From: Tatumella sp. JGM118
Lineage (GTDB): Bacteria; Pseudomonadota; Gammaproteobacteria; Enterobacterales; Enterobacteriaceae
Length of the DNA stretch: 64,000 nt
Reading direction: 5' to 3'
Assembly: GCF_018257515.1 (NCBI RefSeq)
Contig: NZ_JAERJR010000005.1
Span: 1-64,000 of the forward strand
Under the pieces are notes generated by a model. It saw only the letters and a program-made list of their open reading frames with translations, was not told the DNA's origin and did no database searches. The first letter of the stretch is position 1. Each line of letters opens with the position of its first letter. The position numbers and the translations under genes were made by a program. Positions 43,837 to 53,449 of this stretch are shown in pieces.

Positions 43837-45924
43837 ATGTGGCGCCGACTGATTTATCATCCCGAAGTTAACTATGCCCTGCGCCAGACACTGGTCGTTT
43901 TTCTGCCGGTTTTGATCGGTGGACTTACCGGTAACCTGCAGAAAGGATTACTGTTTTCCCTTATCCCTGCCTGCTGCAATATCGCCGGACTGGATACCCC
44001 TCACCGTCGTTTCTTTGAACGGATCCTCCTCGGGGGAACACTGTTTGCTGTGAGCAGTTTTCTGCTGCAGTGGCTGTTAATACGGCATGTACCGCTCCCC
44101 TTTATCGTTTTCACCCTGCCGTTACTGATTGGGGTATGCGGAGAGATCAGTCCCCTGTATGGCCGGTTATTACCCGGTGCGCTGATCGCCATGACGTTCA
44201 CACTTAGCCTGACAGGGCGAATGCCTTTATGGGGACCACCGTTACTGTATGGCGGCGGTACACTGTGGTACGGACTGTTTAACTGGTTCTGGTTCAGATT
44301 ATCGAAGGATCAGCCGCTACGTGAAACATTAAGTCTGCTGTATCGGGCGCTGGCGAGCTATTGCGAAGATAAATATCATCTGCTAACCACAGCAGAACCG
44401 GAAGATACGGAAAAGGCACTGCCTGCGTTGTTAAACCGGCAGCAAAAAATCGTCGATTTGATCACTACCGCGTATCAGCAGATCCATATGTTGTCTGCCG
44501 AAAAAAACAGCCGCGAGAAATATCTGATCCGTTCCTTTATTATGGCCGAAGATTTACAGGAACATATTTCCGTCACACTGGGTGAAACCGACGATGTTCG
44601 TGCCTTAATCATAAAAAGTGGTTCAGCCGCGATCATTAAACAGAATGCCGATGAAATCTGTGCGCAGCTTAGGAGCACGGCGGATAATATTCTTTATCAT
44701 CAAATCCCGGGGCATTTTTCGATGGGAGAATCGCTGGCTGCGCTGCAAAACGTTGCCCGCGAATACCCGGACAATCCGGTGGGAACATTCTTCGGATATC
44801 ACTTCTCGAAAATTGCAAAAGTACTGCAGTCACGGGCTCCGCTTTACCGCCGTGATCTCATGGCGGACAGTCAACGCCGGCTACCTTTCCTGAGTGCATT
44901 ACGCAGTTATCTGTCACTGAAGTCGACGGCATTACGCACTGCCGGACGCTTTTCGGTGATGCTGCTGGTGGCCAGTACCCTTGCGCTATCATTAAACATG
45001 CCCAAACCTTACTGGGTACTGATGACCATCATTCTGGTCAGCCAGAACAGTTACAACGCGACCCGCGTGAGGATACAGCACCGGGCCTTAGGGACATTTG
45101 CCGGACTGATTATTGCTGCACTCTCTTTACAGCTCGCGACCCCGGAACCCGCCATTTTACTGACCATGCTGCTGCTTACTCTGTTCAGCAATTTGTTCTC
45201 GCGACAATACTATGGCTGGGCCACCATCGGTACTACGGTGACCGCCGTGTACAGTCTGCAACTGCTCGCGCTGAACGGTGCGCACTTTCTGGTACCACGC
45301 CTGCTGGACACACTGCTCGGTTGCCTGATTTCTTTCGCGGGCATGCTATGGCTGTGGCCTCAGTGGCAGAGTGCGCTGCTGAGGAAAAATGCACAGGATG
45401 TCTTGTCCACCTACCAGAAAGCGCTGCAGATCCTTCTCGGCCCCTCCCCCGGGGCAGAAGCCGCCGAAGCCATCCGGATAAAAGCAAACCAGCAACATAA
45501 TGCACTGTTCAGTTCCCTGAACCAGGCAATGCAGGAGCCAGGTTTTGATACCGAATACCTTAGCGAAATGCATCTCTGGGTGACACACAGTCAGTTTATT
45601 GTGGAGCATATTAACGTGCTGACGACTCTGTCACGTGAACATACGATGCTGACACCGGACCTGGCGGAAAGGTATCTGCAATCCTGCGAAGTGGCCTTGC
45701 AGCAATGTCAGCAACGGCTCGATTTTCACAGCGAGGGAGATCACAGCAGAAATGTCATGGATGAAGAGGTTAAAATACCTCTGGGCCCGGTCACCATTGT
45801 GGAGCGGCAACTGAACCAGATATTAAGTCATCTGAAGGTGATGCGGACGATTTCCGCACTGGTCTGGCGTCAGCGTCCTCATCATGGTCAATGGCTGCTG
45901 AGCAGAAAAAACAGCCATAAATAA
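43837..45924 (+). CDS. yhfK: Putative FUSC-family membrane protein YhfK
   Basis: 695 residues (E. coli 696). Two blocks of hydrophobic segments (about 15-155 and 370-520), each followed by a soluble part, match the fusaric-acid-resistance (FUSC)/YccS family of inner-membrane proteins. Such proteins often work in efflux, but YhfK has no known substrate. It follows crp by 68 bases, after the terminator. The second block has MPKPYWVLMTIILV, typical of the family. Confidence 0.9.
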   Translation: MWRRLIYHPEVNYALRQTLVVFLPVLIGGLTGNLQKGLLFSLIPACCNIAGLDTPHRRFFERILLGGTLFAVSSFLLQWLLIRHVPLPFIVFTLPLLIGVCGEISPLYGRLLPGALIAMTFTLSLTGRMPLWGPPLLYGGGTLWYGLFNWFWFRLSKDQPLRETLSLLYRALASYCEDKYHLLTTAEPEDTEKALPALLNRQQKIVDLITTAYQQIHMLSAEKNSREKYLIRSFIMAEDLQEHISVTLGETDDVRALIIKSGSAAIIKQNADEICAQLRSTADNILYHQIPGHFSMGESLAALQNVAREYPDNPVGTFFGYHFSKIAKVLQSRAPLYRRDLMADSQRRLPFLSALRSYLSLKSTALRTAGRFSVMLLVASTLALSLNMPKPYWVLMTIILVSQNSYNATRVRIQHRALGTFAGLIIAALSLQLATPEPAILLTMLLLTLFSNLFSRQYYGWATIGTTVTAVYSLQLLALNGAHFLVPRLLDTLLGCLISFAGMLWLWPQWQSALLRKNAQDVLSTYQKALQILLGPSPGAEAAEAIRIKANQQHNALFSSLNQAMQEPGFDTEYLSEMHLWVTHSQFIVEHINVLTTLSREHTMLTPDLAERYLQSCEVALQQCQQRLDFHSEGDHSRNVMDEEVKIPLGPVTIVERQLNQILSHLKVMRTISALVWRQRPHHGQWLLSRKNSHK

Positions 45925-45957
45925 ATCAGGGGACAGCCATATCGCTGTCTCCTGATT
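45924..45957. terminator. Hairpin terminator between yhfK and argD
   Basis: A 14-bp stem with one G-T pair (AATCAGGGGACAGC / GCTGTCTCCTGATT, 6-base loop). On the minus strand it is followed by TATTTATGG, a modest T-rich end for argD. It overlaps the yhfK stop by one base. Confidence 0.65.
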
Positions 45958-45967
45958 ATCTGCCGTC

Positions 45968-47206
<1,239 letters not shown>

Positions 47207-47216
47207 TCACTGACCG

Positions 47217-47255
47217 ATTAAATAATAATCCATAAAATATGCATAAAAAATCATT
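47217..47255 (-). promoter_or_regulatory. Paired ARG boxes (ArgR operator) before argD
   Basis: On the minus strand AATGATTTTTTATGCATA (47238-47255) and TATGGATTATTATTTAAT (47217-47234) each match the ARG box core TGAATwwwwATTCA at 8 of 10 informative positions. They are separated by 3 bp, the classic spacing for two ARG boxes. They lie 32-70 bases before the argD start. Confidence 0.6.
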
Positions 47256-47267
47256 TAAAGGCAATCT

Positions 47268-47849
47268 TTACCCGGCCTGACTCACAAAATTTTTCAATAA
47301 TTCCACCCCCTGCTCACTCAGAATACTTTCGGGATGAAACTGTACGCCTTCCACAGGCAGTGTTTTGTGTCTGATACCCATGATTTCGTCAGGCTCACCG
47401 TTGATCTCCGTCCAGGCAGTGATTTCCAGACAATCCGGCAATGAGGCTCGCTCGGCGATCAGGGAGTGATATCGTGTTACCGATAACGGATTCTTCAGCT
47501 GCCGGAAGACACCGATACCACGATGGATAATCGCTGATGTTTTACCGTGTATCGGCTGACGCGCACGGACCACCTTACCACCAAAGACGCGGACTATCGC
47601 CTGATGTCCCAGACAGACCCCGAGAATAGGAATTTTACCGGCAAAGTGACGAATGGCAGCCATTGAAACCCCGGACTGATCCGGTGTACAGGGGCCGGGA
47701 GAAATCACCAGATGTGTCAGGGGTAACTGGCACATCTCTTCAATCGTTATCGCGTCATTACGTACTACCCGGACATCCACTCCGGTCAGGCTAAAATACT
47801 GGAATAAATTCCAGGTGAAGGAGTCGTAATTATCGATGAGGAGCAGCAT
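47268..47849 (-). CDS. pabA: Aminodeoxychorismate synthase glutamine amidotransferase PabA
   Basis: 193 residues (E. coli 187). It supplies ammonia from glutamine to PabB for p-aminobenzoate, the folate precursor. The class I glutaminase triad is seen as Cys-79 in GVCLGHQ, with His-172 and Glu-174 in [21 protein letters not shown] is the N-terminal signature. TrpG-type enzymes are close relatives; the place next to argD favours PabA. pabB and pabC are not here. Confidence 0.94.
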   Translation of the reverse strand: MLLLIDNYDSFTWNLFQYFSLTGVDVRVVRNDAITIEEMCQLPLTHLVISPGPCTPDQSGVSMAAIRHFAGKIPILGVCLGHQAIVRVFGGKVVRARQPIHGKTSAIIHRGIGVFRQLKNPLSVTRYHSLIAERASLPDCLEITAWTEINGEPDEIMGIRHKTLPVEGVQFHPESILSEQGVELLKNFVSQAG

Positions 47850-47907
47850 GAAAGTAATCTCTGTCTGACAGTTACCGGGTGAAGGACGGGGTCGGCATAA
47901 ACACGAT

Positions 47908-47945
47908 GGTCCCCCTCTCTGCAGATGCCGGAAGAGAGGGGGACC
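47908..47945. repeat. 13-bp inverted repeat between pabA and ppiA
   Basis: Perfect arms GGTCCCCCTCTCT / AGAGAGGGGGACC with a 12-base loop, 47 bases after the ppiA stop and 58 before pabA. No T run follows; it may be a strong transcript-end hairpin for ppiA. Confidence 0.75.
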
Positions 47946-47956
47946 GGAATGAAGTC

Positions 47957-47980
47957 AGTGGAATGATCGTGTATTCCACT
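47957..47980. repeat. 8-bp inverted repeat after ppiA
   Basis: Perfect arms AGTGGAAT / ATTCCACT around an 8-base loop, just before the larger repeat at 47908-47945. Together they fill the place where fic and yhfG stand in E. coli. Confidence 0.6.
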
Positions 47981-47992
47981 GAGCGCATCTGA

Positions 47993-48556
47993 CTACGGTA
48001 ATACTTTCGCTGAAGTGATCACAATCGGTTTAGCCGGAACATTCTCGTAAGGGCCGTTCGACGAGGTGGCTACCTGAGAAATTTTATCCACAATATCCAT
48101 CCCCTTCACCACCCGGCCAAAGACCGCATATCCGAAATCGCGCTGACCATGATTCAGGAATGCATTGTCCGCCACATTGATAAAGAACTGACTGGTTGCA
48201 CTGTCTTTATCTGCAGTACGTGCCATGGCGATGGTCCCACGAACGTTCGGTAATCCATTGTCAGCTTCATTACGGATAGGAGCACCTGCGGTTTTCTGCT
48301 GCATGTCTGCCGTGAACCCGCCGCCCTGGATCATGAAGCCCGGGATCACCCGATGAAAAATAGTATTGTTATAAAAGCCACTATTGACGTAGCTGACAAA
48401 ATTCTTAACGCTCACCGGTGCTTTCTGATCATTAAGATCCAGCTCAATATTACCTGCCGTCGTTGTCAGTAATACATGAGTATCGGCCAGTGCCGACACA
48501 GAGACAGAAGAGAGAGCTAACAAAGTGAAAGCTGTCGCCAAAGTACGTTTCAACAT
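47993..48556 (-). CDS. ppiA: Periplasmic peptidyl-prolyl isomerase A (cyclophilin)
   Basis: 187 residues from the ATG at 48556 (E. coli 190). A signal peptide (1-24, ends SALA) is followed by a cyclophilin domain with [14 protein letters not shown] and [10 protein letters not shown]. It assists proline isomerisation in the periplasm. The frame runs further upstream to 48703 without family support. A CRP-like site lies in its promoter region; in E. coli ppiA (rot) is controlled by CRP and CytR. Confidence 0.95.
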   Translation of the reverse strand: MLKRTLATAFTLLALSSVSVSALADTHVLLTTTAGNIELDLNDQKAPVSVKNFVSYVNSGFYNNTIFHRVIPGFMIQGGGFTADMQQKTAGAPIRNEADNGLPNVRGTIAMARTADKDSATSQFFINVADNAFLNHGQRDFGYAVFGRVVKGMDIVDKISQVATSSNGPYENVPAKPIVITSAKVLP

Positions 48557-48598
48557 AAAAACTCCCTGGTTAGATAGATAGCGCAAAAAATCCGGGTA

Positions 48599-48604
48599 AT
48601 TGTA
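48599..48604 (-). promoter_or_regulatory. Candidate ppiA -10 box
   Basis: Minus-strand TACAAT, 43 bases before the ATG. The -35 at 17 bp (TGGTTC) is poor, which fits an activator-dependent promoter. Low confidence alone. Confidence 0.35.
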
Positions 48605-48688
48605 GTGATATAAACGGGTAAGAACCAGACGTTTACCCGGCGATGACTCTGTTAACCGCAGGAAAAGATCACTCTGCACGGATAAACA

Positions 48689-48704
48689 TTTGAAGCACAT
48701 CACA
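48689..48704. promoter_or_regulatory. CRP-like site between ppiA and tsgA
   Basis: Minus-strand TGTGA-TGTGCT-TCAAA matches TGTGA-N6-TCACA at 9 of 10 core positions. It is centred about 104 bases upstream of the likely ppiA start point and about 120 bases before the tsgA ATG. Confidence 0.5.
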
Positions 48705-48709
48705 CATTA

Positions 48710-48736
48710 AATGCAATAAAGGTATGATATTGCATT
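48710..48736. repeat. 9-bp inverted repeat upstream of tsgA
   Basis: Perfect arms AATGCAATA / TATTGCATT with a 9-base spacer in the divergent gap. The shape is that of an operator for a dimeric regulator; none can be named. Confidence 0.5.
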
Positions 48737-48815
48737 GATTATTTTTGAAGATCACGGTTCACTCTTCAGCTGTGCCGTTATAACTAGTACTTCTCTTATT
48801 ATTAGGGTGTCGACA

Positions 48816-49997
48816 ATGACAAAGACCAACAGAATTGGCCTGACCTGGATTAGCTTTTTTTCTTATGCACTGACGGGTGCATTAGTGATCGTGACAGGGA
48901 TGGTCATGGATGATATTGCCCGGTACTTCAATGTGCCGGTGTCCAGCATGAGTAATACGTTCACGTTTCTTAATACCGGGATTCTGGCTGCTATTTTCCT
49001 GAATGCCTGGCTGATGGAAATCATTCCTCTGAAACGCCAGCTGATTTTTGGCTTTATACTGATGCTGCTGGCTATTGCAGGACTGGTCTCCGGGCACAGC
49101 ATTGCACTATTCTCCGTCTGTATGTTTGTCCTTGGGGTGGTTAGCGGTATTACCATGTCGATTGGTACCTTCCTGATCACTCATCTGTATGAAGGTCGTC
49201 AGCGCGGCTCACGCCTGCTGTTCACGGATTCCTTCTTCAGTATGGCAGGAACTCTGTTCCCTATCATCGCGGGTATCATTCTGGCCCGTCACCTGCCCTG
49301 GTACTGGGTATATTGCTGTATCGGGCTCCTCTACGTAGTTATCTTCGTGCTCACACTGATGATGGAATTCCCGGTACTGACCAAAAGCAGCCGCCAGGAA
49401 CAGGCCGGAAAAGAAAAATGGGGAAGCGGCGTGTTTTTGCTGGCACTGGCTGCACTCTGCTACATTCTGGGACAGCTGGGCTTTATTTCCTGGGTACCGG
49501 AGTATGCGACTAAAAATATGGGGATGCAGATTTCTGATGCCGGCCAGCTGGTAGGTAATTTCTGGACGGCATATATGGTGGGTATGTGGGTGTTCAGTAT
49601 CGTACTGCGTTTCTTCGACCTGCAGAAAATCCTGGTTGTGATCACGGCTCTGGCAACGCTGCTGATGTACTGGTTTACTCATGCTCAGGAAGTCCCGATG
49701 CTGCACCTGATTATTATGGCCTTAGGCTTTTTCTCAAGTGCCATCTATACCACCATTATTACATTGGGATCGCAGCAGACCAGAGTATCCTCACCGAAGC
49801 TGGTTAACTTTATTCTGACCTGCGGTACCATCGGTACAATGCTGACCTTTGTTGTGACCAGCCCTATCGTAGAACACAGCGGACCACATGCTGCGCTGCT
49901 GACGGCCAATGGCCTGTATGCGGTCGTGTTTATCCTGTGTATCGGCCTAGGATTTGTAACCAGACACCGGCTGCATAGCACGCCTGCAACCCGCTAA
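48816..49997 (+). CDS. tsgA: Major facilitator TsgA
   Basis: 393 residues from the ATG at 48816, exactly the E. coli length. It has about twelve hydrophobic helices and belongs to the major facilitator superfamily (MFS). TsgA of Salmonella was found through tellurite/selenite-responsive expression; substrate unknown. [19 protein letters not shown] at the start and [13 protein letters not shown] in the middle match the family. Next to nirB in E. coli; that operon is not here. Confidence 0.94.
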   Translation: MTKTNRIGLTWISFFSYALTGALVIVTGMVMDDIARYFNVPVSSMSNTFTFLNTGILAAIFLNAWLMEIIPLKRQLIFGFILMLLAIAGLVSGHSIALFSVCMFVLGVVSGITMSIGTFLITHLYEGRQRGSRLLFTDSFFSMAGTLFPIIAGIILARHLPWYWVYCCIGLLYVVIFVLTLMMEFPVLTKSSRQEQAGKEKWGSGVFLLALAALCYILGQLGFISWVPEYATKNMGMQISDAGQLVGNFWTAYMVGMWVFSIVLRFFDLQKILVVITALATLLMYWFTHAQEVPMLHLIIMALGFFSSAIYTTIITLGSQQTRVSSPKLVNFILTCGTIGTMLTFVVTSPIVEHSGPHAALLTANGLYAVVFILCIGLGFVTRHRLHSTPATR

Positions 49998-50018
49998 TCA
50001 TCACAGCGGAACGCTCCG

Positions 50019-50040
50019 ACGCCGGGACGCCGGCGTTTTC
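50019..50040 (+). terminator. tsgA terminator
   Basis: Perfect 7-bp stem ACGCCGG / CCGGCGT with a 4-base loop, then TTTTC. It lies 21 bases after the tsgA stop. Confidence 0.75.
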
Positions 50041-50044
50041 TGAC

Positions 50045-50072
50045 AAAAAAGCCACCTGACGGTGGCTTTTTT
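50045..50072. terminator. Bidirectional terminator between tsgA and trpS
   Basis: A 12-bp stem AAAAAAGCCACC / GGTGGCTTTTTT with a TGAC loop. T runs on both strands let it end both tsgA and the trpS operon. Confidence 0.9.
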
Positions 50073-50105
50073 GGTTTTTATTACGGTATGACTGTAGGGT
50101 GTGCC

Positions 50106-51113
50106 TTACTGAGGACGGGCCACAAAACCTACCGCCTGATATACCTTATCCAGCGTTTCACGGGCTCTGCTGCTGGCCTTCTCCGCGCCTTCCTGCATGA
50201 TCTTATTCAGCAAGGCTTCATCGTTACGATAGTGTTCGAAGCGCTGTTGTAGCTCGCCAACCATTCCGGCAACGGCGTCGGCTACCGCGCCTTTCAGATG
50301 GCCATACATTTTACCGCTGAATTCCTCTTCCAGCTCAGGAATAGACTGACCGGTAACACCGGAGAGAATATCCAGCAGGTTAGAAACACCGGCTTTGTTT
50401 TTCACATCATAACGAACCACCGGTGGCTCATCCGAGTCGGTCACCGCACGTTTAATCTTCTTCACGACCGACTTTGGATCTTCCAGCAGGCCGATCACGT
50501 TATTTCGGTTCTCATCCGACTTAGACATTTTACGGGTCGGTTCCAGCAGAGACATCACGCGCGCACCTGATTTCGGAATAAAAGGCTCCGGAATGCGAAA
50601 GATATCACCATAAATAGCATTAAAGCGCTGAGCAATATCCCGGCTTAATTCAAGGTGTTGTTTCTGATCTTCGCCTACCGGCACCTGGTTGGTCTGGTAA
50701 AGCAGGATGTCTGCGGCCATTAACACCGGATAGTCGAAAAGACCGGCGTTAATATTCTCAGCATAACGGGAAGATTTATCTTTGAACTGTGTCATGCGAC
50801 TCAGCTCACCAAAATAGGTGTAGCAGTTCAGTAACCAGGAGAGCTGCGCATGTTCCGGTACATGAGACTGGACAAATATGGTCGACTTTTCAGGATCAAT
50901 GCCACAGGCCAGGTACAGTGCCAGGGTATCCAGCGTTGCCTTATGCAGCGCTTGCGGATCCTGACGGACGGTAATGGCGTGCTGGTCAACAATACAGTAG
51001 ATGCAATGGTAATCATCCTGCATCTGTACCCATTGACGAAGAGCCCCCATGTAATTACCAATGGTTAGTTCACCTGAAGGCTGTGCGCCACTAAAAACAA
51101 TGGGTTTACTCAT
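50106..51113 (-). CDS. trpS: Tryptophanyl-tRNA synthetase
   Basis: 335 residues (E. coli 334). The class I synthetase charges tRNA(Trp). The HIGH-like GNYMGAL (residues 19-25) and KMSKS (about 196-200) motifs are intact, and [13 protein letters not shown] starts the protein. It is the last gene of the aroK-aroB-damX-dam-rpe-gph-trpS series, which ends at the terminator before tsgA. Confidence 0.98.
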   Translation of the reverse strand: MSKPIVFSGAQPSGELTIGNYMGALRQWVQMQDDYHCIYCIVDQHAITVRQDPQALHKATLDTLALYLACGIDPEKSTIFVQSHVPEHAQLSWLLNCYTYFGELSRMTQFKDKSSRYAENINAGLFDYPVLMAADILLYQTNQVPVGEDQKQHLELSRDIAQRFNAIYGDIFRIPEPFIPKSGARVMSLLEPTRKMSKSDENRNNVIGLLEDPKSVVKKIKRAVTDSDEPPVVRYDVKNKAGVSNLLDILSGVTGQSIPELEEEFSGKMYGHLKGAVADAVAGMVGELQQRFEHYRNDEALLNKIMQEGAEKASSRARETLDKVYQAVGFVARPQ

Positions 51114-51131
51114 AAATTTCTTCCTGATTCC

Positions 51132-51809
51132 TTACAGCCCAAGTGCGGGCAAAAGTTGGTCAAACGAATTCAATACTCTATCCGGCTTACTGTCCGCGAT
51201 AGGCTCACCATAGTTATATCCATAGGTCAGGCCAGCACAGGGGACACCTGCAGACTTCGCTGCCTGAATATCATTTTTTGAATCACCAACAAACAATAAC
51301 TCATGCGGATGCAGCCCGAATTTACCCAGAACGAGGTAAATTGCCGCCGGATGCGGTTTTTTCACCACCACATCATCCCCGCCGATGACCAGTGAAAACA
51401 TGTCAGCAATTCCCAGAGATTCCAGCAGGGGTGCAACAAATGGCGTCGGTTTGTTGGTCACAATGGCCATCGGCAGTGGCTGCTGATGTAATGTGCGCAG
51501 GGTTTCTTCTACCGCCGGGAACAAGGCACTGCCATGTTCAGCCGTTTGTGCATAATAACTAGCAAATAACTGACGGGCTTGCCCGAAGTCGGTGGCTGTG
51601 GGCGTACGACCCAGGGCGTGCGTCAGGGCGCGTTCCACCAGAACATCGGCTCCGTTTCCGACCCAGGTCGTGATCTGGTCAACGCTGGCAGCAGGAAAAC
51701 TCAGGGTTTTCAGCGTGAGATTGATGGCTTCAGCAAGACCAGGGATGCTGTCAGTCAGCGTACCGTCGAGATCGAATGCCAGGGCCCGAATATCAGTGAA
51801 ATGACCCAT
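51132..51809 (-). CDS. gph: Phosphoglycolate phosphatase
   Basis: 225 residues from the ATG at 51809 (E. coli 252). It is a HAD-family phosphatase that removes 2-phosphoglycolate formed during DNA repair. Motifs: nucleophile in [18 protein letters not shown], and KKPHPAAI with [10 protein letters not shown]. It lacks most of the ~25-residue acidic/basic stretch after residue 65 of the E. coli cap domain. Its start overlaps rpe by 17 bases; a GTG two codons upstream (51815) is the alternative. Confidence 0.92.
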   Translation of the reverse strand: MGHFTDIRALAFDLDGTLTDSIPGLAEAINLTLKTLSFPAASVDQITTWVGNGADVLVERALTHALGRTPTATDFGQARQLFASYYAQTAEHGSALFPAVEETLRTLHQQPLPMAIVTNKPTPFVAPLLESLGIADMFSLVIGGDDVVVKKPHPAAIYLVLGKFGLHPHELLFVGDSKNDIQAAKSAGVPCAGLTYGYNYGEPIADSKPDRVLNSFDQLLPALGL

Positions 51810-52476
51810 TGGCACTCTCCAGTTCCCGACGCATCTCTTCGATCACTTTTTTATAGTCAGGCTGACCAAAAATCGCGGAACCGGCAACAAACATATCCGC
51901 TCCGGCCGCGGCAATCTGAGCAATATTGTCCGTTTTTACTCCGCCGTCCACTTCCAGGCGAATATCAAAGCCACTATGGTCGATACGTTTACGCACATCA
52001 CGGAGTTTATTCAGTGTCGAAGGGAGAAAACTCTGACCACCAAAGCCAGGGTTCACCGACATCAACAGCACCACATCAATCTTATCCATGACGTAATCGA
52101 GATAGTTCAGCGGTGTTGCCGGGTTAAATACCAGGCCGGCTTTGCAGCCATGTTCTTTAATCAGCTGTAAGGTGCGGTCAATATGTTCTGATGCTTCCGG
52201 GTGAAAAGTGATAATGCTGGCACCGGCCTTCGCAAATTCAGGTACCAGACTATCTACCGGTTTCACCATCAGATGAACATCGATGGGGGCGGTGATCCCG
52301 TAATCACGGAGCGCTTTCAGCACCATCGGTCCCATCGTCAGGTTGGGCACGTAATGGTTATCCATTACATCGAAATGAACAACGTCTCCCCCGGCAGCCA
52401 GTGCTTTTGCGGTGTCCTCTCCCAGTCTGGCGAAATCAGCCGACAAAATTGAGGGGGCTATCAAATAGTCTTTCAT
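51793..52476 (-). CDS. rpe: Ribulose-phosphate 3-epimerase
   Basis: 227 residues (E. coli 225). The TIM-barrel enzyme interconverts ribulose 5-phosphate and xylulose 5-phosphate in the pentose phosphate pathway. Metal ligands are in [26 protein letters not shown] and VDGGV. It follows dam by 63 bases and overlaps gph. Confidence 0.97.
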   Translation of the reverse strand: MKDYLIAPSILSADFARLGEDTAKALAAGGDVVHFDVMDNHYVPNLTMGPMVLKALRDYGITAPIDVHLMVKPVDSLVPEFAKAGASIITFHPEASEHIDRTLQLIKEHGCKAGLVFNPATPLNYLDYVMDKIDVVLLMSVNPGFGGQSFLPSTLNKLRDVRKRIDHSGFDIRLEVDGGVKTDNIAQIAAAGADMFVAGSAIFGQPDYKKVIEEMRRELESANGSFH

Positions 52477-52539
52477 TCTGTTCTCCCGAGGGTTGTGCCC
52501 GGTTAAATTACCTGAGAAATAGACCTGACTATGCTCAGC

Positions 52540-53352
52540 TTAGCGGTAAAGCGCCAGTAATTCGTTAACCTTAGTGCGCCCGTTTACATTACGACTGATA
52601 GAGCGGCGGGCCTTGACGATATATTTTACTGCCTCACCGTACCACTGCTGAGTTAACTCAGTATCATGATTAGAGATTAACACAGGGACTGCGTTTTCCC
52701 TTGCCAGTTTTGCCGCCAGTTCGGCCAGCTGTACCTGTTCAGCCAGATTAAAACTGTTCGTATGGTAAGCCGTAAAATTTGCCGTCGCCGAAAGCGGTGC
52801 ATAAGGTGGGTCACAGTACACGACTGACCCGGAGCGCGCCTGACTCATTGTTGTGCTGTAAGACTGACAAACAAAAGTCGCCTGCTGTGCACGTTCGGCA
52901 AACCATAACAGTTCGGCTTCAGGGAAATATGGCTTACGGTAACGGCCAAAAGGCACGTTAAACTCTCCGCTCAGGTTATAGCGACACAAGCCGTTATAAC
53001 CGTGACGGTTCAGATAGAGGAATAACAGAGCCCGTTCATAAGGGTCCCTGCTCTGATTAAAGATTATCCGCTGGGCATAATAGACATCAGGGTCATTAAA
53101 CTCCGCGGTGAACAACCGGCGCGAATCTGCAATAAATGCCGCACTGTTCGTCTTGATAATGTTGTAGAGATTAATCAGGTCGCTATTGATATCAGCCAGC
53201 TGATAACTTTTATAATCTGTGTTCAGAAATACTGAACCAGCACCTACAAAAGGTTCGATTAAACAATCACCCTCAGGTAAGTATCGGCGAATATCATCCA
53301 GCAGGTGGTATTTTCCCCCTGCCCACTTCAGGAAAGCGCGGTGTTTTTTCAT
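52540..53352 (-). CDS. dam: DNA adenine methyltransferase Dam
   Basis: 270 residues (E. coli 278). It methylates adenine in GATC, for mismatch repair, replication timing and gene control. The AdoMet motif EPFVGAGSVF is at 33-42 and catalytic DPPY at 181-184, as in E. coli. FLKWAGGKYHLL at the N-terminus is conserved. The C-terminus is shorter than in E. coli. It lies between damX and rpe, as there. Confidence 0.97.
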   Translation of the reverse strand: MKKHRAFLKWAGGKYHLLDDIRRYLPEGDCLIEPFVGAGSVFLNTDYKSYQLADINSDLINLYNIIKTNSAAFIADSRRLFTAEFNDPDVYYAQRIIFNQSRDPYERALLFLYLNRHGYNGLCRYNLSGEFNVPFGRYRKPYFPEAELLWFAERAQQATFVCQSYSTTMSQARSGSVVYCDPPYAPLSATANFTAYHTNSFNLAEQVQLAELAAKLARENAVPVLISNHDTELTQQWYGEAVKYIVKARRSISRNVNGRTKVNELLALYR

Positions 53353-53420
53353 GCTGTCGTAGTAAAGATTATTTCATTAATGGCTGCGGATAGACCGACA
53401 GCAGATCTGCGCTTATCAGT

Positions 53421-53441
53421 GGGGCTGCCCATTGCAGCCCC
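53421..53441 (-). repeat. Hairpin between damX and dam
   Basis: Perfect 8-bp arms GGGGCTGC / GCAGCCCC with a 5-base loop, just after the damX stop. No T run; it may slow or process the message and so lower dam relative to damX. Confidence 0.6.
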
Positions 53442-53449
53442 GATAATTA

